Source of the DNA: Pseudonocardia hydrocarbonoxydans
GTDB lineage: Bacteria; Actinomycetota; Actinomycetes; Mycobacteriales; Pseudonocardiaceae
Direction: 5' to 3'
NCBI RefSeq assembly: GCF_006539565.1
Contig: NZ_BJNG01000042.1
Coordinates: 1-52,809, forward strand
Length of the DNA: 52,809 nucleotides
Of the stretch, positions 18,870 through 27,988 are shown piece after piece. The notes below the pieces were generated by a model. That model was not told where the DNA came from. It made no database searches and saw only the letters and a program-made list of their open reading frames with translations. Each line of letters starts with the position of its first letter. The stretch's first letter is position 1. Position numbers and translations under genes: made by a program.

Positions 18870-20812
18870 CGGAGTTGCCCGAGGTCGGGGCCGCCACCGG
18901 CGTCGCGTCGCTGGCCTGGTTGCTCTTCCTGCTGCCCGCGGCGGGCGCGCTGGTCCTGTTCGTCGCCGGGCGCCGGGCGAACGCGTGGGGCCACTGGCTC
19001 GGCGTGCTCACCGTGCTCGCGTCCTTCGGCGTCGGCCTGGCGATCTTCCTGGAGACGGTCGGGCTGCCCGCCGCGGAGCGCACCCGCGAGCTGTCGCTGT
19101 TCGACTGGATCTCCGTCGCCGGGCTGAACATCGACTTCGGCCTGCGGCTCGATCCGCTGTCGCTGACGTTCGTGCTGCTGATCACCGGTGTCGGGTCGCT
19201 GATCCACATCTACTCGGTCGGATACATGAGCCACGACCCCGGCCGCCGCCGCTTCTTCGCGCAGCTCAACCTGTTCGTCGCGGCGATGCTGCTGCTGGTG
19301 CTGGGCAACAACTTCGTCATGCTCTACCTGGGCTGGGAGGGTGTCGGCCTGGCGTCCTACCTGCTGATCGGCTTCTACCAGGACCGCCCGTCCGCGGCCA
19401 CGGCCGCCAAGAAGGCGTTCCTGATGAACCGTGTCGGTGACGTCGGGCTGGCCGTCGCCATCTTCATCCTGTGGACCCAGCTGGGGACGCTCCAGTACTC
19501 CGAGGTCTTCGCGAACATCGGTCAGGTCGACCCGGGCGCCGTCCTGGCGATCACCCTGCTGCTCCTGCTCGGGGCGTGCGGCAAGTCCGGCCAGTTCCCG
19601 CTGCAGTCCTGGCTGCCCGACGCGATGGAGGGCCCGACGCCGGTCTCCGCGCTGATCCACGCGGCCACGATGGTCACCGCGGGCGTCTACCTCATCGCCC
19701 GCGCCTCCCCGATCTACAACCTGTCGGAGACCGGGCGGTTGGTCGTCGCGCTGATCGGGGTGATCACGCTGATGATCGGCGCGATCATCGGCTGCGCCTA
19801 CGACGACATCAAGAAGGTGCTCGCCTACTCCACGGTGAGCCAGATCGGCTACATGATCCTCGCCGTCGGCCTCGGCCCGGCCGGGTACGCGCTGGGCATC
19901 TTCCACCTGCTCACCCACGGCTTCTTCAAGGCCGGCCTGTTCCTCGGGGCGGGCTCGGTGATGCACGCGATGCACGACGACGTCGACATGCGCCGCTACG
20001 GCGGGCTCGCCCGGTACATGCCGATCACGTTCGTCACCTTCGGGCTGGGCTATCTCGCCCTGATCGGCTTCCCGTTCCTGTCCGGGTACTTCTCCAAGGA
20101 CGAGATCATCAAGGCCGCGTTCGACCAGCCGGGCTGGCAGGGCTGGGTCTTCGGCGGTGCCGCGCTGCTGGCCGCCGGGCTGACCGCGTTCTACATGACC
20201 CGCCTGATGCTCATGACGTTCTTCGGCGAGAAGCGCTGGAAGGACCTGAAGTCCGCGGACGGACAGGACTACCACCCGCACGAGTCGCCGCCGTCGATGA
20301 CCGTGCCGATGATCGTGCTGGCGTTCGGCTCGGTCTTCGCGGGCTTCCTGCTCTACAACGGCAAGGTCCTCGAGGAGTGGCTGGCGCCCTCGGTCGGTGA
20401 GCTGGTCGTGCTGGAGGCGAACGTGGTGTCCCACGCTCTCGTCCCGTTCCTGGTCGTCGGGATCTCGGTGGTCGGGGCGCTGGTCGCCTACCTGACCGTC
20501 GGCCGGCGGCGGACCCCCGTCGAGCGGCCGGAGCGCGTGTCGCTGCCGGTGCGCGCGGCGCGGCGCGACCTCTACGCCAACGCGATCAACGAGGCCCTCA
20601 TCGCGCGGCCGGGCACCTGGCTCACCCGCGCGCTGGTGTTCGTCGACAACCGGGGCGTCGACGGGGTCGTCAACGGCACCGCCGCCCTGCTCGGCGGCTC
20701 CTCGGGGCGTCTGAGAAGGCTGCAGACCGGCTTCGTCCGGTCGTACGCGCTGTCCATGCTCGGCGGCACGGTGCTCGTCATCGCGGCCCTGCTCGCGGTG
20801 AGGTTCGCCTGA
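18866..20812 (+). CDS. nuoL: NADH-quinone oxidoreductase subunit L
   Basis: Largest antiporter-like proton-pumping subunit, 648 residues, about sixteen helices with the long lateral helix near the C-terminus. [20 protein letters not shown] has the conserved Glu-containing helix; [21 protein letters not shown] and [16 protein letters not shown] have the channel Lys and Ser residues. GAGGTG lies 6 nt before ATG 18866. The stop overlaps the nuoM ATG by one base. Confidence 0.97.
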   Translation: MTELPEVGAATGVASLAWLLFLLPAAGALVLFVAGRRANAWGHWLGVLTVLASFGVGLAIFLETVGLPAAERTRELSLFDWISVAGLNIDFGLRLDPLSLTFVLLITGVGSLIHIYSVGYMSHDPGRRRFFAQLNLFVAAMLLLVLGNNFVMLYLGWEGVGLASYLLIGFYQDRPSAATAAKKAFLMNRVGDVGLAVAIFILWTQLGTLQYSEVFANIGQVDPGAVLAITLLLLLGACGKSGQFPLQSWLPDAMEGPTPVSALIHAATMVTAGVYLIARASPIYNLSETGRLVVALIGVITLMIGAIIGCAYDDIKKVLAYSTVSQIGYMILAVGLGPAGYALGIFHLLTHGFFKAGLFLGAGSVMHAMHDDVDMRRYGGLARYMPITFVTFGLGYLALIGFPFLSGYFSKDEIIKAAFDQPGWQGWVFGGAALLAAGLTAFYMTRLMLMTFFGEKRWKDLKSADGQDYHPHESPPSMTVPMIVLAFGSVFAGFLLYNGKVLEEWLAPSVGELVVLEANVVSHALVPFLVVGISVVGALVAYLTVGRRRTPVERPERVSLPVRAARRDLYANAINEALIARPGTWLTRALVFVDNRGVDGVVNGTAALLGGSSGRLRRLQTGFVRSYALSMLGGTVLVIAALLAVRFA

Positions 20813-22407
20813 TGAACTCCGGATTGCTGCTGCTCGCCCTGCTGCTGCTCCCCATGGTGGGGGCGGCGGTGGTCGCCCCGCTGGGCGCCGCGACGGCCCG
20901 CGTCGTCGCGCTCGGGTTCTCGCTCGCCTCACTGGCGCTCACGGTCGTGGTCTGGTTCGCCTACCTCGGCGCCCGGTCCGAGAGCCGGTTCGCCCTCGAG
21001 CTGTCGGTGCCCTGGATCCCCGCGTTCGGCACGTCGTTCGCGCTGGGCATCGACGGCATCGCGCTGGTGATGCTCGGGCTGATCGCGGTGCTGGTGCCGA
21101 TCGTCATGCTGTTCTCGTGGGAGGAGAAGCTTCCCGAGGGCCGCTCCGTCGCCGGGTTCTTCGCGCTGCTGCTGGCCACGCAGAGCCTGCTCGTCGGGGT
21201 GTTCGCCGCCACCGACGTCTTCCTGTTCTACGTGTTCTTCGAGGCCATGCTCGTCCCGATGTACTTCATGATCGGGCGCTTCGGCGGGCCGCGCCGCCAG
21301 TACGCCGCGGTCAAGTTCTTCCTGTACTCGCTGCTCGGCGGACTGATCATGCTGGCGTCGGTGATCGGCCTGTTCGTCGTGTCCGGCACCGAGCTGGGCG
21401 CGGGCACGTTCACCTGGGTCGAGCTGCAGCGGATGGCCGCGGGCGTCGACGAGACCACGCAGATCTGGCTGTTCCTCGGCTTCTTCCTCGCCTTCGCGAT
21501 CAAGGCGCCGCTGGTGCCGTTCCACACCTGGCTGCCCGACGCCGGTGCCGAGGCCCCGGTCGGGGCGGGCGTGCTCCTGGTCGGCGTGCTCGACAAGGTC
21601 GGCACGTTCGGCTTCCTGCGCTACTGCCTGCCGCTGTTCCCGCTCGCCAGCCAGCGGCTCGCCCCGCTGGTGCTGACGCTCGCGGTGATCGGCGTGCTCT
21701 ACGGCGCGCTGCTCGCCGTCGGCCAGACCGACATGAAGCGCTTCGTCGCCTACACCTCGATCGCGCACTTCGGCTTCATCGCACTGGGGATCTTCTCCTT
21801 CTCCAGCCAGGCCTTCGCCGGCGCCACGCTCTACATGGTCAACCACGGCATCTCCACGGGGATGCTGTTCATCGTGGTCGGCCTGCTGATCGCGCGCGGC
21901 GGCTCGCGGCTGATCGGCGACTACGGCGGCGTGCACAAGCTCGCCCCGCTGCTGGCCGGGTCGTTCCTGATCGCCGGCCTGTCGTCGCTGGCGCTGCCGG
22001 GCACCAACTCGTTCGTCAGCGAGTTCCTGGTGCTCGTCGGGTCCTACCCGCGCCAGCCGGTGTTCACGATCCTGGCCACGGTCGGCATCATCTTCGCCGC
22101 CCTCTACGTGCTGTGGGTCTACCAGCAGGTCATGCAGGGCCCGGTGCGCGGCGCCGCGGTGCTCGCGGCGGTGTCCACCAGCGGCCCGGGCACGATGCTC
22201 GACCCGTCCGTCGAGGCCGCACGTGGCGGCTCGTCGGGCTTCCCCGACCTGAGCAGGCGCGAGATCGCCGTGGTGACCCCGCTGATCGTGCTGATCCTGG
22301 TGCTCGGGTTCTTCCCGGGGCCGGTGCTCGACGTCATCACCCCGTCGGTGGTGGCCACCATGAACGAGGTGGGTCTCGCCGACCCGGTGGGAGGGTTCGC
22401 CCCGTGA
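20812..22407 (+). CDS. nuoM: NADH-quinone oxidoreductase subunit M
   Basis: Antiporter-like subunit, 531 residues, about fourteen helices. FYVFFEAMLVPMYFMIGRFG holds the conserved membrane Glu. LVPFHTWLPDAGAEAPVGAG and DMKRFVAYTSIAHFGFI are family signatures with the channel Lys residues. An actinobacterial hydrophilic insert of about 40 residues lies near 440-480. ATG 20812 overlaps the nuoL stop. Confidence 0.96.
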   Translation: MNSGLLLLALLLLPMVGAAVVAPLGAATARVVALGFSLASLALTVVVWFAYLGARSESRFALELSVPWIPAFGTSFALGIDGIALVMLGLIAVLVPIVMLFSWEEKLPEGRSVAGFFALLLATQSLLVGVFAATDVFLFYVFFEAMLVPMYFMIGRFGGPRRQYAAVKFFLYSLLGGLIMLASVIGLFVVSGTELGAGTFTWVELQRMAAGVDETTQIWLFLGFFLAFAIKAPLVPFHTWLPDAGAEAPVGAGVLLVGVLDKVGTFGFLRYCLPLFPLASQRLAPLVLTLAVIGVLYGALLAVGQTDMKRFVAYTSIAHFGFIALGIFSFSSQAFAGATLYMVNHGISTGMLFIVVGLLIARGGSRLIGDYGGVHKLAPLLAGSFLIAGLSSLALPGTNSFVSEFLVLVGSYPRQPVFTILATVGIIFAALYVLWVYQQVMQGPVRGAAVLAAVSTSGPGTMLDPSVEAARGGSSGFPDLSRREIAVVTPLIVLILVLGFFPGPVLDVITPSVVATMNEVGLADPVGGFAP

Positions 22408-24011
22408 CGTACGAGGTCCCGACGACGCTGGCCCAGGCCATCGAGCCGCCCGCGATCGACTACGCCGCGATCATGCCGCTGCTCGTCGTGCTCGGCACGG
22501 CGTGCGTCGGCGTGCTGATCGAGGCGTTCCTGCCGCGGCACCAGCGCTGGCCCGCCCAGGTGGCGCTGTCGGTCGCGGGTATCGCGGTGGCCGGGCTCAC
22601 CCTCGGCCTCTACGCGGGCGGGGCGGGCGCGGAGGGCGTGCTGACCCTCGCCGGCGCGGTCGCCGTCGACCGCCCGACCCTGTTCATGTGGGGTGCGCTG
22701 CTGGCCCTCGGGCTGGCCAGCGTGCTGCTGATCGCCGACCGGTCCGTCGAGCCGGGCGGGGCGTTCATCTCCTCGGCCGTCGCGCGGGCCGCGGCGGGTG
22801 GCGGTCCCGGCACGAGCGGGACGGCTGCCGACGACCGCGACTACGGCAGCCCCGACCAGGCGCCGACGATGCAGACCGAGGTCTTCCCGTTCGCCTTCTT
22901 CGCCCTCGGCGGGATGATGGCGTTCGTCTCGGCCAACGACCTGCTCACGATGTTCATCGCGCTCGAGGTGCTGTCGCTGCCGCTGTACCTGATGTGCGGG
23001 CTCGCGCGGCGTCGCCGGCTGCTGTCGCAGGAGGCGGCGGTCAAGTACTTCCTGCTCGGGGCGTTCGCCTCGGCGTTCTTCCTGTACGGCCTCGCGCTGA
23101 TCTACGGCTACGCGGGCTCGGTGCGGTTCTCCGACATCGCCGAGGCCTCCGTCGGCTCCGCCCGGTCGGACGCGCTGCTGTTCGCCGGCCTCGCGCTGCT
23201 GGTCGTCGGGCTGATGTTCAAGGCGTCGGTCGGCCCGTTCCACACCTGGACGCCCGACGTCTACCAGGGGGCCCCGACCCCGGTCACCGCCTTCATGGCG
23301 GCCTGCACGAAGGTCGCCGCGTTCGGCGGCATCCTGCGGGTGCTGCACGAGGCGTTCGGCGACACCCGCTGGGAGTGGCGCGGGGTGCTGTGGGCCGTCG
23401 CGATCGCCTCGATGGTGATCGGCGCCGTGATCGGTCTCACCCAGACCGACATCAAGCGGATGGTCGCCTACTCCTCGGTCGCGCACGCCGGTTTCCTGCT
23501 GCTCGGTGCGATGGCGATCACCCCCGAGGGCATCTCGGGCACGCTGTTCTACCTGCTCGCGTACGGCTTCAACACCATCGCGATCTTCGCGGTGATCAGC
23601 CTGGTCCGCGACGCCGACGGGGAGGCCTCCCACCTGTCGCAGTGGGCCGGGCTCGCCAAGCGGTCGCCGGTCGCGGCGTACACGATGGCGTTCCTGCTGC
23701 TCGGGCTCGCCGGCATCCCGCTGACCAGCGGGTTCACCGCCAAGTTCGCCGTGTTCTCGGCCGCGCTGGCCGACGGCATGGCGCCGCTGGTGGTGATCGC
23801 GCTGATCGCCAGTGCGATCGCGGCGTTCTTCTACCTGCGCGTGATCGTGTTGATGTTCTTCAACGAGCCCGCCCCGGACGGCCCGGCCGTCACGATCCCG
23901 GGCGCGTTCACCACCGCCGCCATCACCCTCGGTGTGCTGTTCACCCTGCTGCTCGGCATCCTGCCGACACCGGCCTTGGAGTGGGCGGCCGGCGGGGTGT
24001 TCGTAAGCTGA
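22404..24011 (+). CDS. nuoN: NADH-quinone oxidoreductase subunit N
   Basis: Third antiporter-like subunit and the last gene of the operon, 535 residues. MFIALEVLSLPLYLMCGLAR has the conserved Glu; FHTWTPDVYQGAPTPVTAFM and DIKRMVAYSSVAHAGFLLLG complete the signature. A Gly/Ala/Ser-rich hydrophilic loop of about 45 residues near 115-155 is a lineage-specific insertion. GTG 22404 overlaps nuoM. Confidence 0.96.
   Translation: MTYEVPTTLAQAIEPPAIDYAAIMPLLVVLGTACVGVLIEAFLPRHQRWPAQVALSVAGIAVAGLTLGLYAGGAGAEGVLTLAGAVAVDRPTLFMWGALLALGLASVLLIADRSVEPGGAFISSAVARAAAGGGPGTSGTAADDRDYGSPDQAPTMQTEVFPFAFFALGGMMAFVSANDLLTMFIALEVLSLPLYLMCGLARRRRLLSQEAAVKYFLLGAFASAFFLYGLALIYGYAGSVRFSDIAEASVGSARSDALLFAGLALLVVGLMFKASVGPFHTWTPDVYQGAPTPVTAFMAACTKVAAFGGILRVLHEAFGDTRWEWRGVLWAVAIASMVIGAVIGLTQTDIKRMVAYSSVAHAGFLLLGAMAITPEGISGTLFYLLAYGFNTIAIFAVISLVRDADGEASHLSQWAGLAKRSPVAAYTMAFLLLGLAGIPLTSGFTAKFAVFSAALADGMAPLVVIALIASAIAAFFYLRVIVLMFFNEPAPDGPAVTIPGAFTTAAITLGVLFTLLLGILPTPALEWAAGGVFVS
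24004..24009 (+). promoter_or_regulatory. Putative -10 box (TAAGCT) of the polyprenyl synthase gene
   Basis: TAAGCT overlaps the nuoN stop region and ends 6 nt before GTG 24016, the leaderless spacing seen elsewhere in the window. It could free this gene from Rex control of nuo. Confidence 0.4.
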
Positions 24012-24015
24012 GCAG

Positions 24016-25017
24016 GTGAGCAACTACGAGGTAGCGGGCGTCGAGCTGGGAGACGCGGAACTCGCGGGCGCCACGGCGGCGGGGCTGGAACGCGTGGAGG
24101 AGCTGCTGCGCCGCGAGGTGCAGGGCGACTACCGGTTCGTCACCGAGACGTCGTTGCACCTCATCGAGGCGGGCGGCAAGCGGTTCCGCCCGCTGTTCAC
24201 CCTCCTCGGGGCCCAGATGGGGCCCCGACCGGACTCGGCCGACGTCGTCACCGCGGCGGCGGTCGTCGAGCTGATCCACCTCGCGACGCTCTACCACGAC
24301 GACGTCATGGACTCCGCCACGATGCGCCGCGGCGCGGAGAGCGCGAACCACCGCTGGGACAACACGGTCGCCATCCTCACCGGCGACTTCCTGTTCGCCC
24401 ACGCCTCGCGGCTGGTCGCCGATCTCGGACCCGACGCCGTGCGGATCATCGCCGAGACCTTCGCCGAGCTCGTCACCGGACAGATGCGGGAGACCCGCGG
24501 ACCCGCGCCCGACGAGGACCCGGTGGAGCACTACCTCACCGTCATCGCGCAGAAGACCGGGTCGCTGATCGCGACCTCGGGCCGTTACGGCGGGATGTTC
24601 TCCGGCTGCACCCCCGAGCAGGTGGAGGCGCTGAGCCGGTTCGGCGCCGTCGTCGGCAGCGCGTTCCAGATCTCCGACGACATCATCGACATCGCCTCGG
24701 CGTCGGAGGACTCGGGCAAGACGCCGGGCACCGACCTGCGCGAGGGCGTGCACACCCTGCCCATGCTGTTCGCCATGCAGGGCTCCGGACCCGACGCCGA
24801 CCGCCTGCGGGAGCTGCTGGCCGACCCGATCGCCGACGACGCGCTGGTCGACGAGGCGCTGGTGCTGCTGCGCCGCGGCGACGGGATCGGCCGGGCGCGC
24901 GAGGTGCTCGCCCTGCAGGCCAAGGAGGCCCAGCAGGAGCTCGCCCAGCTCCCCGCCTGCCCGGCCGCCGACGCTCTGGCGACCCTCACGGCCTACATGG
25001 TCGACCGCACCGCCTGA
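24016..25017 (+). CDS. Polyprenyl diphosphate synthase
   Basis: All-trans prenyl transferase that extends allylic diphosphates with isopentenyl diphosphate. 333 residues. GGKRFRPLFTLL is the usual entry motif. The first Asp-rich motif is in LYHDDVMDSATMRRG (DDxxD) and the second in FQISDDIIDIA. Its place after menG and nuo suggests it makes the menaquinone side chain, comparable to mycobacterial grcC1; chain length cannot be read reliably. The gene starts 4 nt after nuoN. Its last 25 bp overlap the convergent rarD end. Confidence 0.88.
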   Translation: MSNYEVAGVELGDAELAGATAAGLERVEELLRREVQGDYRFVTETSLHLIEAGGKRFRPLFTLLGAQMGPRPDSADVVTAAAVVELIHLATLYHDDVMDSATMRRGAESANHRWDNTVAILTGDFLFAHASRLVADLGPDAVRIIAETFAELVTGQMRETRGPAPDEDPVEHYLTVIAQKTGSLIATSGRYGGMFSGCTPEQVEALSRFGAVVGSAFQISDDIIDIASASEDSGKTPGTDLREGVHTLPMLFAMQGSGPDADRLRELLADPIADDALVDEALVLLRRGDGIGRAREVLALQAKEAQQELAQLPACPAADALATLTAYMVDRTA

Positions 25018-25910
25018 GCGCCGGCCCGTTCGCGCGGCCGGCCGCCGCGGACCAGGTCGGCGGTGAACAGCGCCAACGCCGTCCAGACCAGGGCGAAGCC
25101 GATCCAGCGGGTCGGCTCCATCTCCTCCCGCAGCACGACCACGCCCCACAGGAACTGCAGCGTCGGGTTCAGGTACATGAGGATCCCGATCGTGCTCAGC
25201 GGCACCCGCCGCGCGCCCACGCCGTAGAGCAGCAGGGGCACGGCGGTGACCGGGCCGGCCAGCAGCAGGAGCAGCAGGTGCCCGCCGCCGAAGCCGGTCA
25301 TCGTCCCGGCGCCGGTCAGCTCGAACCACGCGATCACGCCCAGCGCGACCGGTCCCAGGACCAGGCCCTCCGCGGTGAGGCTCGCGGTCGCCGTCAGCGG
25401 GACGGTGCTCTTGATCAGCCCGTACAGGCCGAAGGACACGGCCAGGGTCAGGGCCAGCCAGGGCGGGCGGCCGCCCTCTACCGCGATGACGACGACCGCG
25501 ACCGCCGCGATGCCGACGGCCACCCACTGCACGGGCCGCAGCCGCTCGCGCAGCACCAGCACGCCGAGCAGCACGCTCACCAACGGGCTGACGAAGTACC
25601 CGAGCGCCGCCTCGACGACCTGCCCGGTGAACACCGCGTAGATGTAGCAACCCCAGTTGAGGGAGATGAGCAGCCCGGCCGCGGCGACCATGCCCCACCC
25701 GCGGGGCGCCAGCGTGCCCAGCTCGCCCCAGCCGCGGACCAGCGTGAACACCACGGCCATCAGCACCGCGGCCCAGGCGATCCGGTGGGCCAGCACCTCG
25801 ACCGGCACGGCCGGCGCGAGCAGCGGCCAGAACGCAGGGAACAGCCCCCAGATCGTGTACGCCCCCACCGCGGCGGCCACGCCCCGCCCGTCCAGCCCCG
25901 TCCCCGCCAC
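24993..25910 (-). CDS. rarD: RarD-type EamA permease
   Basis: 305 residues with about ten hydrophobic helices. The opening AAAVGAYTIWGLFPAFWPLL with VEVLAHRIAW is the RarD signature (chloramphenicol-sensitivity protein family). WGCYIYAVFTGQVVEAALGY and YLNPTLQFLWGVVVL are also typical. The substrate is unknown. Start GTG 25910 is the first in-frame choice giving the expected length. The 3' end overlaps the polyprenyl synthase gene by 25 bp on the opposite strand. Confidence 0.85.
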   Translation of the reverse strand: MAGTGLDGRGVAAAVGAYTIWGLFPAFWPLLAPAVPVEVLAHRIAWAAVLMAVVFTLVRGWGELGTLAPRGWGMVAAAGLLISLNWGCYIYAVFTGQVVEAALGYFVSPLVSVLLGVLVLRERLRPVQWVAVGIAAVAVVVIAVEGGRPPWLALTLAVSFGLYGLIKSTVPLTATASLTAEGLVLGPVALGVIAWFELTGAGTMTGFGGGHLLLLLLAGPVTAVPLLLYGVGARRVPLSTIGILMYLNPTLQFLWGVVVLREEMEPTRWIGFALVWTALALFTADLVRGGRPRERAGAQAVRSTM

Positions 25911-26018
25911 GTGCCCATGAGAACACCGCGGCGCCACGGGATCCGCCGCCGGATCCGTGACGTGCCCGACATCACGTCGTGGCATCCTTCTCCTGTCCAC
26001 GACCCGGTTGGAGGCCCG

Positions 26019-26684
26019 ATGGCCGCGCGGCGCACGCCGGTGCTGCTGTGGTGCGCGGCGCTCGTCGCGGTGCCGACGGTGCTCGCGGGCGTCAGCACGG
26101 TCTGGCCCGGCGCCCCCGCCGGGGCCTCGGCCGTCGCCGCCCCCGCGACGCCCGCCCCTGCGACGCCCGACCCTGCGATGTCCGACCCTGCGATGTCCGG
26201 CTCTGTGGCGTCCGGCCCCGGCGACACCTCCGTCGCGACCGCGGTGGCGCCGGACAGCGCCGTCACCGTCGCGGGGGCGCCCGCCGGCCGGGCCGACGAC
26301 GGGTCCGCCCCGACGGCCCCGGCGCCCACCGCGGGCACGCTCCCGGCCGCCGACCAGGTCGCCGCTCTCACCGCGGCCAGCCCGGTGCTCTTCGCCCCCG
26401 ACAGCGCCGAGCTGGGCCCCGACGCCGCCGGCACGGTGCGGGCCATCGCCGAGGCGCTGGCCGCGGCCCCGGACGCGTCGGTCCTGCTGGTGGGGCACGT
26501 CGCCGACACCCCCGGGCCGCCGGAGACCGCCCAGCTGCTGTCCGAGCAGCGCGCCGAGGCCGTCGCCGACGCCCTCGTCGCGGGCGGCGTCGACCGTGCG
26601 CGGATCACGACCGTCGGCCGCGGCGCGGCCGAACCGCGCGACACCAGGGCGGCGAGCCGCCGCGTCGAGTTCGAGATCCGGTAG
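26019..26684 (+). CDS. OmpA-domain protein with N-terminal signal or anchor
   Basis: 221 residues. A hydrophobic segment at about 8-27 (signal or anchor) precedes a 90-residue Ala/Pro-rich linker containing a short repeat (ATPAPATPDPAMSDPAMS), then a C-terminal OmpA/MotB peptidoglycan-binding domain with LFAPDSAELGPDA, LLVGHVADT, LSEQRAEAVADALVAGGV and SRRVEFEI. It probably tethers the membrane to the wall. TTGGAGG lies 5 nt before ATG 26019. It is divergent from rarD and 8 bp ahead of a small membrane-protein gene, an arrangement reminiscent of mycobacterial arfA operons. Confidence 0.75.
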   Translation: MAARRTPVLLWCAALVAVPTVLAGVSTVWPGAPAGASAVAAPATPAPATPDPAMSDPAMSGSVASGPGDTSVATAVAPDSAVTVAGAPAGRADDGSAPTAPAPTAGTLPAADQVAALTAASPVLFAPDSAELGPDAAGTVRAIAEALAAAPDASVLLVGHVADTPGPPETAQLLSEQRAEAVADALVAGGVDRARITTVGRGAAEPRDTRAASRRVEFEIR

Positions 26685-26692
26685 GAGGCACC

Positions 26693-27070
26693 GTGACGGG
26701 GTTCGTCGCGCAGGTCTGGGTGCTGTGTGCGGTGGCGTTCCTGCTCGGGGCGGGGGTGACCTGGCTGCTGTTCGTCCGGCCGCAGCGCCACCAGCCGGTC
26801 CCCGTCGCGGCCCCGGCGCCCGTCGCCCCGCCGGCGCTGCCGCGCCGCGTCGTCCGGCCCCCGGCACCCCCGGCCGTGGACCCGGGCGCCCCGCCCGCCG
26901 ACCCGGCGCTCGCGGCGCTGGACGGGCCGGCCGTCGCGCCGTCCCGGTGGTCGAGCACGGGTGCCCGCGCGAGCGACGCCCTCGACCGGCTCGGCGTCAC
27001 GCCCTCCGGGCTGGCGCCGGCGATCCCGACCCAGCCCGGGCCCGCCGACGAGGACGAGCCCCGGGCCTGA
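26693..27070 (+). CDS. Small single-pass membrane protein, Pro-rich
   Basis: 125 residues: one transmembrane helix near residues 6-27 (VWVLCAVAFLLGAGVTWLLF), then a Pro/Ala-rich cytoplasmic or wall-facing tail. No enzymatic motif. GTG 26693 has GTAGGAGG about 5 nt upstream, overlapping the end of the OmpA-domain gene, so the two probably work together. Family not recognised. Confidence 0.65.
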   Translation: MTGFVAQVWVLCAVAFLLGAGVTWLLFVRPQRHQPVPVAAPAPVAPPALPRRVVRPPAPPAVDPGAPPADPALAALDGPAVAPSRWSSTGARASDALDRLGVTPSGLAPAIPTQPGPADEDEPRA

Positions 27071-27103
27071 CGGCGAGCGTGTCGCGGCCGGCGGTGGTCG
27101 GCC

Positions 27104-27853
27104 TCAGTCGCCGTGCGCGCCGCAGGAGATGTTGACCTGGGTCGCGGTCATGGAGCGGGCCCGGTCGGAGGCGACGAACGCCGCGACGCGGCCGACGTCC
27201 TCGAGCGTGGCGGCCCGGCCGAGCAGCGTCGCGTCGGCGATGGCCTGCTTCGCGGGCTCCATCTCCGGGGCGTCCGGGAACGTCTCCGGGATGCCGCCGG
27301 TGAGCAGCGTCAGCACCCGGACGCCGAGGGGGCCGAGCTCGCAGGCCCACTGCCGGCGGATGCCCTCGACGACGTCCATGCCGATCTGCACGCTGCCCAT
27401 GCCCGGCTGCTTGTAGATCCCGTCGGAGCCGCCGAAGAACAGGATCACCCCCGAGCCCTGCTTGCCCATGTGCCGGGCCGCGGCCCGGGTGGTGATCAGC
27501 TGGGAGGTGACGGTCCCCGCCACGGAGCGGGCGACGTCGGCCACCGGGAGGTCGGCGAGCGGCCCGAAGACCGCCTCCTGCGTGATGACGTTGACGGAGA
27601 TGTCGAGCGAGCCGGTCGCGGCGGCGACGCTGTCGGCGTGGTCGTTCACCGCCGCCTCGTCGAGGGCGTCGAGCACGGCGGTCTCCGCGCGGCCGCCGCT
27701 CGCGCGGACGGCCGCGGCCGTGGTGTCGAGCGGGCCGGGGGTGCGCCCCACCAGCACGCACCGGGCGCCCTCGGCGGCGAAGCCGCGCGCCAGCGCGCCG
27801 CCGATCGCCCCGCCCGCTCCGTAGACGACGGCGGTCCTGTTCTCCAGCAGCAT
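27104..27853 (-). CDS. SDR-family protein lacking the usual catalytic residues
   Basis: 249 residues with a Rossmann fold: TAVVYGAGGAIGGALARGFA (dinucleotide-binding Gly motif) and LVGRTPG. At the active site, where SDRs carry Ser and YxxxK, this protein reads FFGGSDGIYKQPG and SVQIGMDVVEG, so the Tyr and Lys are replaced by about Val and Met. It may bind a nucleotide without the standard chemistry; some actinobacterial SDR groups share this loss. It lies downstream of the LAL regulator on the same strand, 135 bp away. ATG 27853 is preceded by GAGGGAGCAGGAC. Confidence 0.75.
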   Translation of the reverse strand: MLLENRTAVVYGAGGAIGGALARGFAAEGARCVLVGRTPGPLDTTAAAVRASGGRAETAVLDALDEAAVNDHADSVAAATGSLDISVNVITQEAVFGPLADLPVADVARSVAGTVTSQLITTRAAARHMGKQGSGVILFFGGSDGIYKQPGMGSVQIGMDVVEGIRRQWACELGPLGVRVLTLLTGGIPETFPDAPEMEPAKQAIADATLLGRAATLEDVGRVAAFVASDRARSMTATQVNISCGAHGD

Positions 27854-27988
27854 GTCCTGCTCCCTCGTTCCGGGGTGTGGTCCGGCGGGTGCCGGTGACC
27901 GGAACGCTAGGGACGACGGCCCCCCTCCGGCGTCGGTCGGACGACCGGTGTGCCGTCGTGCGGGAGGACGGCCGTATCCGTCGTGGCG

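Noticed and set aside
26011..27135. Alternative overlapping Arg/Pro-rich frames across the OmpA-domain gene
   Set aside because: They are frame-shifted copies of the same DNA with no domain; the chosen frame has a ribosome-binding site, signal segment and OmpA motifs.
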